Assembly: GCA_965229505.1 (NCBI GenBank)
Contig: OZ245881.1
Span: forward strand, 4,216,001-4,280,000
Length of the DNA stretch: 64,000 bases
Source of the DNA: UBA6059 sp040219045
GTDB taxonomy: Bacteria; Bacteroidota; Bacteroidia; Cytophagales; Cyclobacteriaceae
Reading direction: 5' to 3'
Below the pieces are notes generated by a model. It saw only the letters and a list, made by a program, of their open reading frames with translations. It had not been told where the DNA came from and did no database searches. The position numbers and the translations under genes were made by a program. Positions 26,308-35,098 of the stretch are shown one piece after another. How positions within the stretch are numbered: position 1 is the first letter of the stretch; every line of letters begins with the position of its first letter.

Positions 26308-27657
26308 ATGAAGTCAAAGAAGCTGATATATATTCTGGCTTGTCTTGCGGTGGTGCTTGTAGCTGTGGCTGTGATTGGCAAATCAAAGGGATGGTTTGGC
26401 AACAAGAAACCAACCGAGGTTGAATTTGCCAAGGTGGAGCTGAGGACAATCACTGAGAAAGTAGGAGCATCGGGAGACATTCAACCTGAGGTGGAGGTAT
26501 CCATCAGCCCGGAGGTTCCAGGCGAGATAATTGAGTTGACCATCAAGGAAGGAGATACCGTGACGATGGGACAGCTTTTAGTGAAGATTCGACCAGACAA
26601 CTTTGTGAGCGCACTGGAGCGCGCTAACGCCAACTACAATCAGCAGAAGGCTAATCTGGCCGATTCAAGAGCTCGGCTGGCCCGAACGGAAGCGCAATTC
26701 AAGCGGAGTGAACTTGAGTTTAACAGACAGAACCAACTCTATGAGCAGCAAGTGATTAGCACTGCGGACTATGAGTTGGCAGTGGCCAATTTTAAGATTG
26801 CGGAGCAGGACCTAGAGTCAGCCAAGCAGAATGCAATAGCCGCAGACTATATCGTCAAAAGTGCCTTGGCTTCCGTAGATGAAGCCAAAGAGAATCTCAG
26901 GCGAACAAGCATTAGTGCGCCTATGTCAGGTACTGTTTCACTGTTGAATGTAGAGCTGGGTGAGCGTGTCGTAGGTACTTCTCAAATGGCAGGCACTGAG
27001 TTGCTTCGTATTGCAGACCTGAGCTTGATGGAAGTGAGAGTAGACGTCAATGAGAATGATATTATCAGAATTGCGAAATCCGATACTGCGACTATTGAAG
27101 TGGATTCCTACAGTTCGATGGACAAGGAGTTTATGGGGATTGTGACCCAAATTGCCAATACTGCCAACACGAAAGTGTCCGATGATGCGGTCACCGAATT
27201 TGAGGTACGTATCCGAATTTTAAGAAGCTCCTATGAAGATCTTATCAAGCAAAAAGGTATCTCAAATCCATTTAAACCTGGTATGACAGCCAGTGTAGAG
27301 ATTATCACAGAAACAAAAGAGAACATCATTACTGTCCCTTTGTCTGCAGTGGCCACACGCTCGGCCAAACAGCTAGAGGATGACGCAAAAAAAGATAGGG
27401 ATGAAGAAGATGATAGAGATTCGGAACGGGAAGAGGGGCAAATGTCCGTAGAAGAGAGAGAGCTTTTTGAAGTAGTCTTCGTTCATGAAAATGAAGAAGC
27501 CCAACTTGTAAAAGTCAAAACCGGAATCAGTGACTATGAGCACATTGAAATTCTGGAAGGCTTATCTGTCGGACAGGAGATCATCTCTGGCCCTTATGTG
27601 GTTGTATCCAAGCGGTTAAGAGATGGGGATGGTGTGGTAGCGATGGAAGAAAAATAA
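26308..27657 (+). CDS. HlyD/MFP efflux periplasmic adaptor
   Basis: 449 residues. N-terminal TM anchor (LIYILACLAVVLVAVAVIG), lipoyl half near 65-90 (VSISPEVPGEIIELTIKEGDTV), a coiled-coil hairpin at about 95-195, the second lipoyl half (SAPMSGTVSLLNVELGERV) and beta barrel. Near 355-385 is a highly charged insert rich in Asp, Glu, Arg and Lys. The adaptor links an inner-membrane pump to the TolC channel encoded just upstream. The pump gene is missing here; in Cytophagales this pair usually serves MacB-type ABC exporters. Confidence 0.9.
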   Translation: MKSKKLIYILACLAVVLVAVAVIGKSKGWFGNKKPTEVEFAKVELRTITEKVGASGDIQPEVEVSISPEVPGEIIELTIKEGDTVTMGQLLVKIRPDNFVSALERANANYNQQKANLADSRARLARTEAQFKRSELEFNRQNQLYEQQVISTADYELAVANFKIAEQDLESAKQNAIAADYIVKSALASVDEAKENLRRTSISAPMSGTVSLLNVELGERVVGTSQMAGTELLRIADLSLMEVRVDVNENDIIRIAKSDTATIEVDSYSSMDKEFMGIVTQIANTANTKVSDDAVTEFEVRIRILRSSYEDLIKQKGISNPFKPGMTASVEIITETKENIITVPLSAVATRSAKQLEDDAKKDRDEEDDRDSEREEGQMSVEERELFEVVFVHENEEAQLVKVKTGISDYEHIEILEGLSVGQEIISGPYVVVSKRLRDGDGVVAMEEK

Positions 27658-27663
27658 TTTATG

Positions 27664-27699
27664 GTGTATATTTATCACGAATATGTTGTAAATTTACAC
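27664..27699. promoter_or_regulatory. Probable operator of the RES-Xre operon
   Basis: GTGTATATTTA (27664-27674) and TAAATTTACAC (27689-27699) form an inverted repeat with one mismatch, ending one base before the antitoxin ATG at 27701. The place and symmetry suit autoregulation by the antitoxin, as is usual for such operons. Confidence 0.55.
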
Positions 27700-27700
27700 T

Positions 27701-28123
27701 ATGAAAAAGAGGAAAGGATACGAGCAATCAGATGATACGAATGTCTTGAATGAACCCGCGGTGGCCTATGGTCAAGTAGATTACTTTACATTGGCGACCC
27801 ATGATATATCCAAGTCTTATATCAAATCCTTCCTCAAAAAGTCTCAGCTCAGTCTTCAGGAGTTGATTGAGCTTGTGCCTATCTCCATAGATACCTATAA
27901 GCGCAAAACCGCTTTTAACCGGTCAGTGACTGAGAAAGTACTCGAGATGGAGGAGGTTTATAAAAAGGGTATATCGGCCTTTGGTGATGGGTTCTATGAT
28001 TGGATGGACTCTTCTAATCCGGCGCTCGGTGGTGTCAAGCCCAAATCACTCCTCACCAATAGCTTCGGCATCAGGCGCCTGCTTGATGAGATAGGACGTA
28101 TCGAGCACGGTGTACTGGCCTGA
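27701..28123 (+). CDS. Antitoxin of RES-Xre type, Xre/MbcA/ParS toxin-binding (DUF2384)
   Basis: 140 residues. N-terminal helix-turn-helix region (SYIKSFLKKSQLSLQELIEL, then PISIDTYKRKT) and a C-terminal DUF2384 toxin-binding domain (WMDSSNPALGG, then SFGIRRLLDEIGRIEHG). It would bind and silence the RES toxin and repress its own promoter. The stop overlaps the toxin start by one base (TGATG), so the two are translationally coupled. It follows the adaptor gene by 43 bp. Confidence 0.9.
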   Translation: MKKRKGYEQSDDTNVLNEPAVAYGQVDYFTLATHDISKSYIKSFLKKSQLSLQELIELVPISIDTYKRKTAFNRSVTEKVLEMEEVYKKGISAFGDGFYDWMDSSNPALGGVKPKSLLTNSFGIRRLLDEIGRIEHGVLA

Positions 28124-28590
28124 TGATCGTCTACAGGATATGCAGTACACCTTACGCTTATGATCTCAATGGTACAGGGGCAGCCTTGTACGGAGGACGA
28201 TGGAACCCTCTCGGATTACCCTTACTCTACACGGCGGGTAGTATCTCTTTGTCTTATCTTGAATATCTAGCACACAATATTCACATTCTCGCATCAAAGG
28301 ACATCTCTCTGGTGAAAATCAGTATCGATAAGAATGCGAAAATCGACGAAATAGATATTACCGCACTACCGGACAACTGGAGAGCAATTAGCTACATACC
28401 CGATACCACCCAAAAAATTGGAGTGAGCTTCATCACTCGGCGTGATTCTTATATTTTGAAAGTACCTTCTGCAATCGTACCTAATGAGTACAATTATCTG
28501 TTGAATCCACAGCACCCTGACCATAGGTCTACCCAAGTGACGGAATGTATCGATTCCTTCGAGATAGATAAGAGGTTCCTGGACACTTGA
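28123..28590 (+). CDS. RES-domain toxin
   Basis: 155 residues, full RES length. The Arg-Glu-Ser set is visible: Arg in VYRICS and GGRWNPLG at the start, Glu in SYLEYLAH near residue 45, and Ser in VPSAIVPNEYNYLLNP near 122, the last being the family end motif. RES toxins degrade NAD+ and arrest growth when not bound by antitoxin. ATG overlaps the antitoxin stop by one base. Intact, so the module is probably active. Confidence 0.92.
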   Translation: MIVYRICSTPYAYDLNGTGAALYGGRWNPLGLPLLYTAGSISLSYLEYLAHNIHILASKDISLVKISIDKNAKIDEIDITALPDNWRAISYIPDTTQKIGVSFITRRDSYILKVPSAIVPNEYNYLLNPQHPDHRSTQVTECIDSFEIDKRFLDT

Positions 28591-28624
28591 GTGTTTGAGC
28601 AAGCAAGAAACACAGCGTCTAGGG

Positions 28625-29197
28625 CTATCTGGAGTATGCGAGTAGAGAACTGTAGACTTTGTCTATGGGCAGTCCTACCACGTTGAAGTAGGAACCTTCA
28701 ATAGTGGTAATGCCGACTTGACCTATCCATTCTTGGATCCCGTAAGCGCCAGCCTTATCCAGCGGCTTGAATTCCTCCACGTAGTATTGGATTTCTTGAG
28801 ATGAGAGTTCCCTGAAATGGACCTTCGTCATGCTATGGAAAGAGGAGGTGGATCCATTGATTCCTATGCTCACGCCTGTGACAACCTCATGTATCCGACC
28901 AGAGAGCCTTCGAAGCATATCGGTGGCTTCTTCTAAATCTACGGGCTTTTCCAGTAACTCACCATCTAAAATGACTGTCGTATCGGCCGTTAAGATTAAG
29001 TGATCAGGTCGATCTCCATGGTAGACCTTATTCTTCTTTTCTGATAAGTACTGAGCAATAGTATTCGCAGGTAGGCGTGGTGGATAGTCTTCGTCTACCG
29101 GTTTGGTGTATACCTCAAATGTAAAACCAGCATCTTTCATGAGCTGGTGACGCCTGGGACTATTGGAAGCTAGAATCAGCGGGTGACGTAAATTCAT
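28625..29197 (-). CDS. maf: Maf-like nucleotide pyrophosphatase
   Basis: 190 residues. Family motif at the start (LILASNSPRRHQLM), then ADTTVILDGELLEKP near residue 68, which holds the metal-binding Asp, and DKAGAYGIQEW near 148. Maf proteins hydrolyse non-canonical nucleoside triphosphates such as dTTP, UTP or modified forms, as a house-cleaning function. The start lies inside the 3' end of the DUF1015 gene (38 bp overlap), so they are in one operon. Confidence 0.93.
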   Translation of the reverse strand: MNLRHPLILASNSPRRHQLMKDAGFTFEVYTKPVDEDYPPRLPANTIAQYLSEKKNKVYHGDRPDHLILTADTTVILDGELLEKPVDLEEATDMLRRLSGRIHEVVTGVSIGINGSTSSFHSMTKVHFRELSSQEIQYYVEEFKPLDKAGAYGIQEWIGQVGITTIEGSYFNVVGLPIDKVYSSLLAYSR

Positions 29198-30461
29198 CTT
29201 CTTTGATTGATCCGAATAGAAAGCCGCAAATGGCCTTTGGGTAAAAGTAGGTTGACTTTTGCGGTAGCGTATAGCCCGAATGACAGACTTGCTTTACCGT
29301 CTCGATGGGTATGTCTTTGGTGATCACGGCAAACTGGGATTCCCCTTTGATCACCTTAGTATGACAGGCGGTGAAGTTGCGCTCAAAGCTAATATGCCTT
29401 GAGGAACGCTGCTCCCTACCGGGAATCTTAAGGATTTTCTCAAAGAGGAAATAGTGTATTATGGTAAGGTCTAACTCTTTGATTGCCTCGGGGAAGTTCC
29501 ATGTCATTGTTTCAATTTTCTCCGGCTTGAGTCTAATCTTATAGCAGTTGTCATTGATAATCAGACCAAATGCCCACTTTTTACCAAGAATGATGTCCGG
29601 AATGTCATTCACATTTTCAACCGTCTTGATGATGAAGTCTTCTTCCAGTGCATACAGTAACTGTGACTCTTCTAAGCCCTCGATACCATTGATAAGCCTA
29701 TGGGTAGGGAGTATGCGCAGATCATCTGATTCCGTATTGGTCAGGTACATCATGTGGTAGTTATACCCCGCCTGTTCGTCATGGTCAGGGGAGCTTTTCC
29801 GTTCATTGCGGTAGAGCATTGATCCCTCGTACCTGTGATGACCATCGGCTAGTATTATCTCCTTGTCCCTAATTATTTCTATGATTTTGTTGATGGTAGG
29901 TACGTCATGTATCACGCTCAATTTATCCCTCACACCTTGGTAATCCTCTGTTTCATAGATCGGATTCTTCATACTTTCATCGAGCCACTCTTCGATTTGA
30001 TGACTGGGATCGGTATAAAGGCCGTGAGTCGGACTTACGTTGAGCTGAGAGGCTTCTAGTATCTCTTTCCTATTGTTAACTGAATAAGGCATGGTGTTTT
30101 CATGCCTCAGAATGACGTTTTCGTTCCAATCATATGCCTTAATAAAACATACAAATCCCTTGCGGCAATACTCTTCAGTACTTCCTCTCAAAGAGAAATA
30201 TTGGTAGTAGGCGTATATGCCAGGCACTGGATCCTGGACGATCTTTCCATTCGCCTTCCATTCCTCAATGGTTTTTTTTACGGCCATTGAGGGATTCGAC
30301 GAAGCAGGAACCGATAGATGGATACTGTTGTAGGGATTGTGATAAAGGGACTCCCTCTGCCTTTGGGATACTACATCAAAAAGGGGAGAGGTAAGAGATT
30401 CTATATCAGCTGCCAGCTCTCGATTGTAGCGCCACGCTCGCAATGGCCTGATTTCGGCCAT
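29160..30461 (-). CDS. DUF1015 family protein
   Basis: 433 residues, normal for the family. Family marks: PLRAWRYN opening, SLTSPLFDVVS near 20, SNPSMAVKKTIEEW, the ILADGHHRYEGSM motif near residue 210 and a C-terminal FYPKAICGFLF segment. Cytoplasmic and widely conserved in Bacteroidota, often near serine-biosynthesis genes, with no firm biochemical role; the HH-RYE segment suggests an enzyme. One base separates it from accC upstream and it overlaps maf downstream. Confidence 0.88.
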   Translation of the reverse strand: MAEIRPLRAWRYNRELAADIESLTSPLFDVVSQRQRESLYHNPYNSIHLSVPASSNPSMAVKKTIEEWKANGKIVQDPVPGIYAYYQYFSLRGSTEEYCRKGFVCFIKAYDWNENVILRHENTMPYSVNNRKEILEASQLNVSPTHGLYTDPSHQIEEWLDESMKNPIYETEDYQGVRDKLSVIHDVPTINKIIEIIRDKEIILADGHHRYEGSMLYRNERKSSPDHDEQAGYNYHMMYLTNTESDDLRILPTHRLINGIEGLEESQLLYALEEDFIIKTVENVNDIPDIILGKKWAFGLIINDNCYKIRLKPEKIETMTWNFPEAIKELDLTIIHYFLFEKILKIPGREQRSSRHISFERNFTACHTKVIKGESQFAVITKDIPIETVKQVCHSGYTLPQKSTYFYPKAICGFLFGSIKEDEFTSPADSSFQ

Positions 30462-30462
30462 A

Positions 30463-31968
30463 TCAGTTCCTGTTTAGTCGGTTTGACTTCCACTTGCTCT
30501 TACGCACCGGTTCACTTTGAGAGCGCGAGGATTTGGTTGACCTGTTTTCCATAATATGGGTAGTCAGCAAGGCAGCTACTTCGACCTCATCCTGATCTAA
30601 AGTTGACTTGAGGTACTCGGGCTTGAAGTGGTTGTCTACAAATTTGGTATCAAACTTACCAGAAGTGAATTGCTCATGCTGCAAAGCGAACGTGCAGAAT
30701 GGGAGTGTGGTCTGTATTCCGGTAATCTGATACTCATCAATAGCCCGAACCATCCGATCAATGGCTTCCTGCCGATCAGCGCCATAAGATATTAACTTGG
30801 CAATCATAGGATCATAATGAATCGGAATAGCCATCCCTTGCTCAAATCCGTCATCCACACGAACACCAGCTCCCTGAGGCCTTACATAGGTCTGAAGTGT
30901 GCCGATATCGGGGAGGAAATTATTGGTAGGGTCTTCTGCATAAACGCGCACCTCCACTGCATGTCCTTTGCGTGTAATATCTGACTGCTTTAGCGGTAGC
31001 TCTTCACCCTGAGCCACATGAATCTGTAGTTTAACTAAATCGACTCCAGTAATCAGTTCCGTGACCGGATGCTCAACCTGGAGCCGTGTATTCATCTCCA
31101 GAAAATAGAAATCGAGATTTTCATCAACGATGAATTCTACTGTACCTGCATTATAATAGCCGCATGACCTGGCGACACCTACCGCCGCTTCTCCTATGGC
31201 CTGCCGCTTAGCTTCATCCAGGACAGCCGAGGGTGCTTCTTCTATTACCTTCTGATGCCGACGCTGGATACTACATTCTCGTTCAAAGAAGTGAACAATG
31301 TTGCCATGATGATCGCCCATCACCTGAACTTCTATGTGCTTAGGTGAAGTGATAAACTTCTCAATAAATACAGAACCATCGCCAAAAGCTGAGGTAGCCT
31401 CTGAGACAGCTCTATTCATCTGATCCTCAAAATCTTTTGGGTCGTCTACTACGCGCATTCCCTTGCCACCACCGCCAGCACTGGCTTTGATGAGTATAGG
31501 GTAGCCTACCGACTCGGCCACCTTTTTTGCTTCCACTATATCCGTGATGGCCTTTTCCATACCTGGAACCATCGGGATGTCGTACTTGGATACGGCCGCT
31601 TTTGCTGCCAGCTTGCTTCCCATTACCTCTATCGCTTTTGGACTTGGACCAATGAAGATGACACCCCCGTCGGTAGCTTGCTTGGCGAAGTTGGCGTTTT
31701 CCGATAGGAAACCATAGCCCGGGTGTACGGCATCTACACCTAGCTTCTTGCAAACCTCGAGAATCTTGTCACCACGAAGGTACGACTGGTTAGATGGGGC
31801 AGGCCCTATGCAAACCGCTTCATCAGCAAAGCGCACATGGAGTGCATCTCTGTCTGCCTCACTGAACACTGCTACCGTACTGATTCCCATTTCGTGAGCG
31901 GATCGCATTACGCGCAGAGCGATTTCACCGCGATTTGCCACTAAAATTTTCTTTATTTTCTTCATCAT
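30463..31968 (-). CDS. accC: Biotin carboxylase subunit of an acyl-CoA carboxylase
   Basis: 501 residues. ATP-grasp enzyme: VANRGEIALRVMRSA at the start, the glycine-rich KASAGGGGKGMR loop near residue 160, FIEKFITSPKHIEVQV, ERECSIQRRHQKVIEEAPS and the EMNTRLQVEHPVTE signature near 290. It carboxylates biotin on a carrier protein, feeding malonyl-CoA (or propionyl-CoA) synthesis. A basic Ser/Arg/Lys tail of about 30 residues extends beyond the usual 450-residue enzyme. The carrier and transferase genes are not adjacent. First gene of the accC-DUF1015-maf run. Confidence 0.88.
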   Translation of the reverse strand: MMKKIKKILVANRGEIALRVMRSAHEMGISTVAVFSEADRDALHVRFADEAVCIGPAPSNQSYLRGDKILEVCKKLGVDAVHPGYGFLSENANFAKQATDGGVIFIGPSPKAIEVMGSKLAAKAAVSKYDIPMVPGMEKAITDIVEAKKVAESVGYPILIKASAGGGGKGMRVVDDPKDFEDQMNRAVSEATSAFGDGSVFIEKFITSPKHIEVQVMGDHHGNIVHFFERECSIQRRHQKVIEEAPSAVLDEAKRQAIGEAAVGVARSCGYYNAGTVEFIVDENLDFYFLEMNTRLQVEHPVTELITGVDLVKLQIHVAQGEELPLKQSDITRKGHAVEVRVYAEDPTNNFLPDIGTLQTYVRPQGAGVRVDDGFEQGMAIPIHYDPMIAKLISYGADRQEAIDRMVRAIDEYQITGIQTTLPFCTFALQHEQFTSGKFDTKFVDNHFKPEYLKSTLDQDEVEVAALLTTHIMENRSTKSSRSQSEPVRKSKWKSNRLNRN

Positions 31969-32052
31969 GATTGAGCTATAGGTGCCTTTACAATGCTAGG
32001 CAATTATCAAATAATATTAGGCCTTTGACAATGACGAAAATCACAGTCTTGA

Positions 32053-32083
32053 TTTGAGAATGATGGCTTAAATGCTAACTTTG
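32053..32083 (+). promoter_or_regulatory. Complete Bacteroidota promoter (TTTG-N19-TAACTTTG)
   Basis: TTTG at 32053-32056, exactly 19 bp spacer, TAACTTTG at 32076-32083: a full match to the Bacteroidota -33/-7 consensus. The start of transcription should be near 32089-32090, leaving a 5' leader of about 40 nt before the ATG at 32129. Confidence 0.75.
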
Positions 32084-32128
32084 TTGCGTTTTGTGATCTA
32101 TGTAAACAAGGGTAATTAAAGATTTTCA

Positions 32129-33391
32129 ATGGATTTATTTGACAAGTTGCTATTAGACAAGGGGCCTCTGGGTCGTCATTCGGGTATGGATGACAACTTC
32201 TATATGTTCCCTAAGCTCGAAGGTGAGCTTGCTCCTCGCATGATGTTTAAAGGTAAACAAGTGCTTAACTGGAGTTTGAACAACTATCTGGGACTGGGAA
32301 ACCATCCTGATATCAGAAAGGTGGATGCTGAGGCAGCTGCTGAGTGGGGCCTTGCCTATCCGATGGGTGCCCGCATGATGACAGGTAACACCAGCTATCA
32401 CGAACAGTTAGAAAGAGAACTGGCTGATTTTGAAAGCAAAGAAGATGCAATGCTTCTTAACTATGGCTACCAGGGCATCATGTCCATCATTGATGCACTT
32501 GTAGATAGAAAAGACGTGATCGTGTATGATGCAGAGTCGCATGCCTGTATCATTGATGGTTTGAGAATGCACATTGGTAAGAGGTTCGTCTATCCTCACA
32601 ATGATATTGAAAACCTAAAGCGACAGCTCGTGAGGGCTCAAAAGCTTACCAACGAGTCAGGTGGTGGTATTCTTGTGATTACAGAAGGTGTCTTCGGCAT
32701 GTCCGGTAATATGGGCAAGCTGGCGGAGATAGCCGAACTAAAGAAAGAATTTGATTTCAAACTGCTAGTGGATGATGCTCACGGGTTTGGAACTATGGGA
32801 TCAACAGGAGCCGGAGCGGGTGAGGAGCAAGGTGTACAAGATGAAATCGATCTGTACTTCTCAACCTTTGCCAAGTCCATGGCAAGTATCGGAGCGTTTG
32901 TGGCTGGTCGTCATGATGTGATTGACTATCTACGATACAACACAAGATCACAGATCTTTGCCAAGTCCCTGCCTATGCCGTATGTAATAGGCAACCTGAA
33001 GCGACTGGAAATGCTAAGAACTCAACCCGAGCACAAGAAGAAGCTTTGGACTATAGTGAATGCGGTTCAAAATGGCTTTAAGGAGAAAGGCTACAATATT
33101 GGTACTACTCAATCACCAGTAACTCCTGTTCTGCTGAATGGTGGGCCACTGGAAGCTGCTAACCTTACCAAAGACCTTAGACTTAACTTCAACTTGTTCT
33201 GCTCAGTCATCGTCTACCCCGTAGTACCAAAGGATGTAATTATGCTAAGAATCATTCCGACAGCTGTACATACATTGGAAGATGTTGCCGAGACTATCAA
33301 AGCTTTCGAAGCGATAAAAACTAAGCTGGATAATGACGAATACAAATTAGCAGGTCTTGAAGGAGCTACTTTTGCGGCTAAAATGTCCTAA
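32129..33391 (+). CDS. Alpha-oxoamine synthase (serine palmitoyltransferase-like)
   Basis: 420 residues. Fold-type I PLP enzyme of the AOS group: NNYLGLGNHP near 52, GARMMTGNTSYHEQLE near 78, DDAHGFGTMGSTGAG near 216, and Schiff-base K249 in FAKSMASIG. In Bacteroidota such enzymes condense serine with a fatty acyl-CoA to make sphingolipid bases, or cysteate with acyl-CoA to make capnine sulfonolipids. Sequence alone does not separate the two. A strong promoter lies upstream and a histone H1-like gene follows, so it has its own transcript. Confidence 0.85.
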   Translation: MDLFDKLLLDKGPLGRHSGMDDNFYMFPKLEGELAPRMMFKGKQVLNWSLNNYLGLGNHPDIRKVDAEAAAEWGLAYPMGARMMTGNTSYHEQLERELADFESKEDAMLLNYGYQGIMSIIDALVDRKDVIVYDAESHACIIDGLRMHIGKRFVYPHNDIENLKRQLVRAQKLTNESGGGILVITEGVFGMSGNMGKLAEIAELKKEFDFKLLVDDAHGFGTMGSTGAGAGEEQGVQDEIDLYFSTFAKSMASIGAFVAGRHDVIDYLRYNTRSQIFAKSLPMPYVIGNLKRLEMLRTQPEHKKKLWTIVNAVQNGFKEKGYNIGTTQSPVTPVLLNGGPLEAANLTKDLRLNFNLFCSVIVYPVVPKDVIMLRIIPTAVHTLEDVAETIKAFEAIKTKLDNDEYKLAGLEGATFAAKMS

Positions 33392-33474
33392 ATAACGTTT
33401 CTGGCTATCTAATTTTAAACTATTTATTTATATTGCTAGACCATTAATTATCAGTAACCCTAAAAAAAATTAAT

Positions 33475-33651
33475 ATGAAAAGATTTGAAGAATTGAAGGA
33501 TTTGGTGATGTCATTGGAAGGTGACTTTTCTAAATTTTATGACAAACAAAATCAAGCTGCAGGAACAAGAGTAAGAAAGGGAATGCAAGATATGAAGAAC
33601 CTTGCTCAAGAGATTCGTGTTGAAGTTCAGAACATGAAGAACGAAGGATAA
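33475..33651 (+). CDS. Small histone H1-like protein
   Basis: 58 residues. Reads MKRFEELKDLVMSLEGDFSK, then a Lys/Arg-rich middle (RVRKGMQDMKNLAQEIR) and a charged end. This matches the short histone H1-like (Hc1-type) proteins conserved across Bacteroidota. Probably a cytoplasmic DNA-associated or helical packing protein; DNA binding is inferred from family naming. It follows the oxoamine synthase gene by 83 bp and has its own terminator. Confidence 0.8.
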   Translation: MKRFEELKDLVMSLEGDFSKFYDKQNQAAGTRVRKGMQDMKNLAQEIRVEVQNMKNEG

Positions 33652-33675
33652 TTAAGATATACTAAGTATAGATGA

Positions 33676-33707
33676 GGGTAACTACTTCCAAGTGGTTACC
33701 CTTTTTT
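33676..33707 (+). terminator. Intrinsic terminator after the histone H1-like gene
   Basis: GGGTAACTACT (33676-33686) pairs with AGTGGTTACCC (33691-33701) with one G-U pair, then a T run on the plus strand. The right arm covers the stop codon of the convergent dapA (33696-33698). Confidence 0.88.
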
Positions 33708-34586
33708 ATTGAGCTCCGCTACCGCTTTTGTTGCTCGGGCTTTCAACTCTTCTGAAATGGGGTAAAGCGGAAGTCGTAGGTTGCCACGGCAAAGGCCGAG
33801 TAACTCCAACACACACTTCAAGCCTGCAGGATTACCCTCCTCGGAAAGTATAGTGCCCATTTCTACCAAAGAGAGGTGCATAGCTCTAGCTTTGTCCCAA
33901 TGCCCTGTATGTGCATGGTTTACCATGCTGCTGAATTGTTTTGGGAAGGCGTTGGCCATTACTGAGATAACTCCAACTGCTCCTATTGATAACAACGGCA
34001 GGGTGATCATATCATCTCCCGAGATCATCAAAAAGTCCTCCGGCTTACCTGCCATTATTTGATTGCACTGATTGATGTCGCCGGAAGCTTCCTTCACCCC
34101 AATGATATTTTCGTGGTGTGCCAGAGCGAGGGCAGTACCGGCCTCAAGGTTGACCGCAGTTCGACTTGGGACATTATATAGTATTACGGGCACTGGGGAC
34201 TCATCGGCTACCTTTTCAAAATGAGCCTTCAATCCTTTCTGGCTCGGCCTGTTGTAGTAGGGTGTTACGCTCAGAATAGCATCTACTTTCGAAAAAAGTG
34301 AATCATTGAAATATTCACAGAGTTCGGCTGTGTCATTAGCTCCGGCTCCATAGATCACAGGAAGGTTGCCGGCATTGCTCGAAAGAACTGTGTCTAGCAC
34401 TTCGGTCTTTTCGGACATGCTCAACGTAGGTGATTCCGCCGTGGTGCCCATTACTACCAGATAGTTCACACCTCCATTGACGGTGTGTTTGACAAGCCGA
34501 TCCAAGCCAAGATGGTCAATACTTCCATCCTTATTAAATGGTGTTGCTAAAGCTACTCCTGTCCCTCTAAACTTTGTTTCCATCAC
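33696..34586 (-). CDS. dapA: 4-hydroxy-tetrahydrodipicolinate synthase
   Basis: 296 residues, TIM-barrel aldolase. Schiff-base lysine K165 in GVKEASGD; GTTAESPTLS near residue 47 replaces the usual GTTGE, as in many Bacteroidota; YNVPSRT holds the catalytic Tyr near 137. It condenses pyruvate with aspartate semialdehyde in lysine and diaminopimelate synthesis. Its start overlaps the end of the DUF6913 gene by 4 bp (ATGA type). Last gene in the minus-strand block. Confidence 0.95.
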   Translation of the reverse strand: MMETKFRGTGVALATPFNKDGSIDHLGLDRLVKHTVNGGVNYLVVMGTTAESPTLSMSEKTEVLDTVLSSNAGNLPVIYGAGANDTAELCEYFNDSLFSKVDAILSVTPYYNRPSQKGLKAHFEKVADESPVPVILYNVPSRTAVNLEAGTALALAHHENIIGVKEASGDINQCNQIMAGKPEDFLMISGDDMITLPLLSIGAVGVISVMANAFPKQFSSMVNHAHTGHWDKARAMHLSLVEMGTILSEEGNPAGLKCVLELLGLCRGNLRLPLYPISEELKARATKAVAELNKKG

Positions 34587-35098
34587 CTCAATTGCTTCAA
34601 ATATCTGTACACCTCCATCATTTGATAAGAGAGATCCGCATCGTCAGCGGTTTTAATCATCATCTCAAACAGATGCTTATTGCTTTCATTATAAAGCCCG
34701 ATTCTACACAGAGCAGCGCTCTTTAACAATATGTTTTCCGTCAAAGGACTCATTATAGTGTCCAGATGAAGTAGATAGTCAAACTTTCGCTCATAGAACT
34801 GTGTAACAATCGGATTTGTCCACTTACCGAATAATTTAATCTGATGCTCACCAAAGCAGCTTTCGTTATCCGACTTCTCAAATGCTTTGGGGTTCAACAG
34901 ACAGATAGTTGAAGTCGATTTATCATCTTGATTAATCTTTTTAAGCAGCTCGCCGATTGCTGAGGATTTCATCTGATTGGGATGACTGTATAATATGCCA
35001 ATTTCTCCTGCTTGATCATAGCCAACGTTCCCCCTCGAAGACTTATCTTTCTTAGTGAGCAGTCGATTAATCAATGGAATGAGCGTATGATTGATCAT
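34583..35098 (-). CDS. DUF6913 family protein
   Basis: 171 residues, no signal peptide or TM helix. It resembles the DUF6913 group often encoded between ligA and dapA in Bacteroidota: N-terminal IPLINRLLTKKDKS, an Asp/Tyr-rich middle (FYERKFDYLLHLDT) and helical C-terminus. No function is known to me. It overlaps ligA and dapA by 4 bp each, which implies coupled translation and makes a link to one of these processes plausible. Confidence 0.8.
   Translation of the reverse strand: MINHTLIPLINRLLTKKDKSSRGNVGYDQAGEIGILYSHPNQMKSSAIGELLKKINQDDKSTSTICLLNPKAFEKSDNESCFGEHQIKLFGKWTNPIVTQFYERKFDYLLHLDTIMSPLTENILLKSAALCRIGLYNESNKHLFEMMIKTADDADLSYQMMEVYRYLKQLR

Noticed and set aside
27701..28590. Reading the two genes after the adaptor as the missing efflux pump
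   Set aside because: They are short soluble proteins with clear DUF2384 and RES motifs, with no TM helices.
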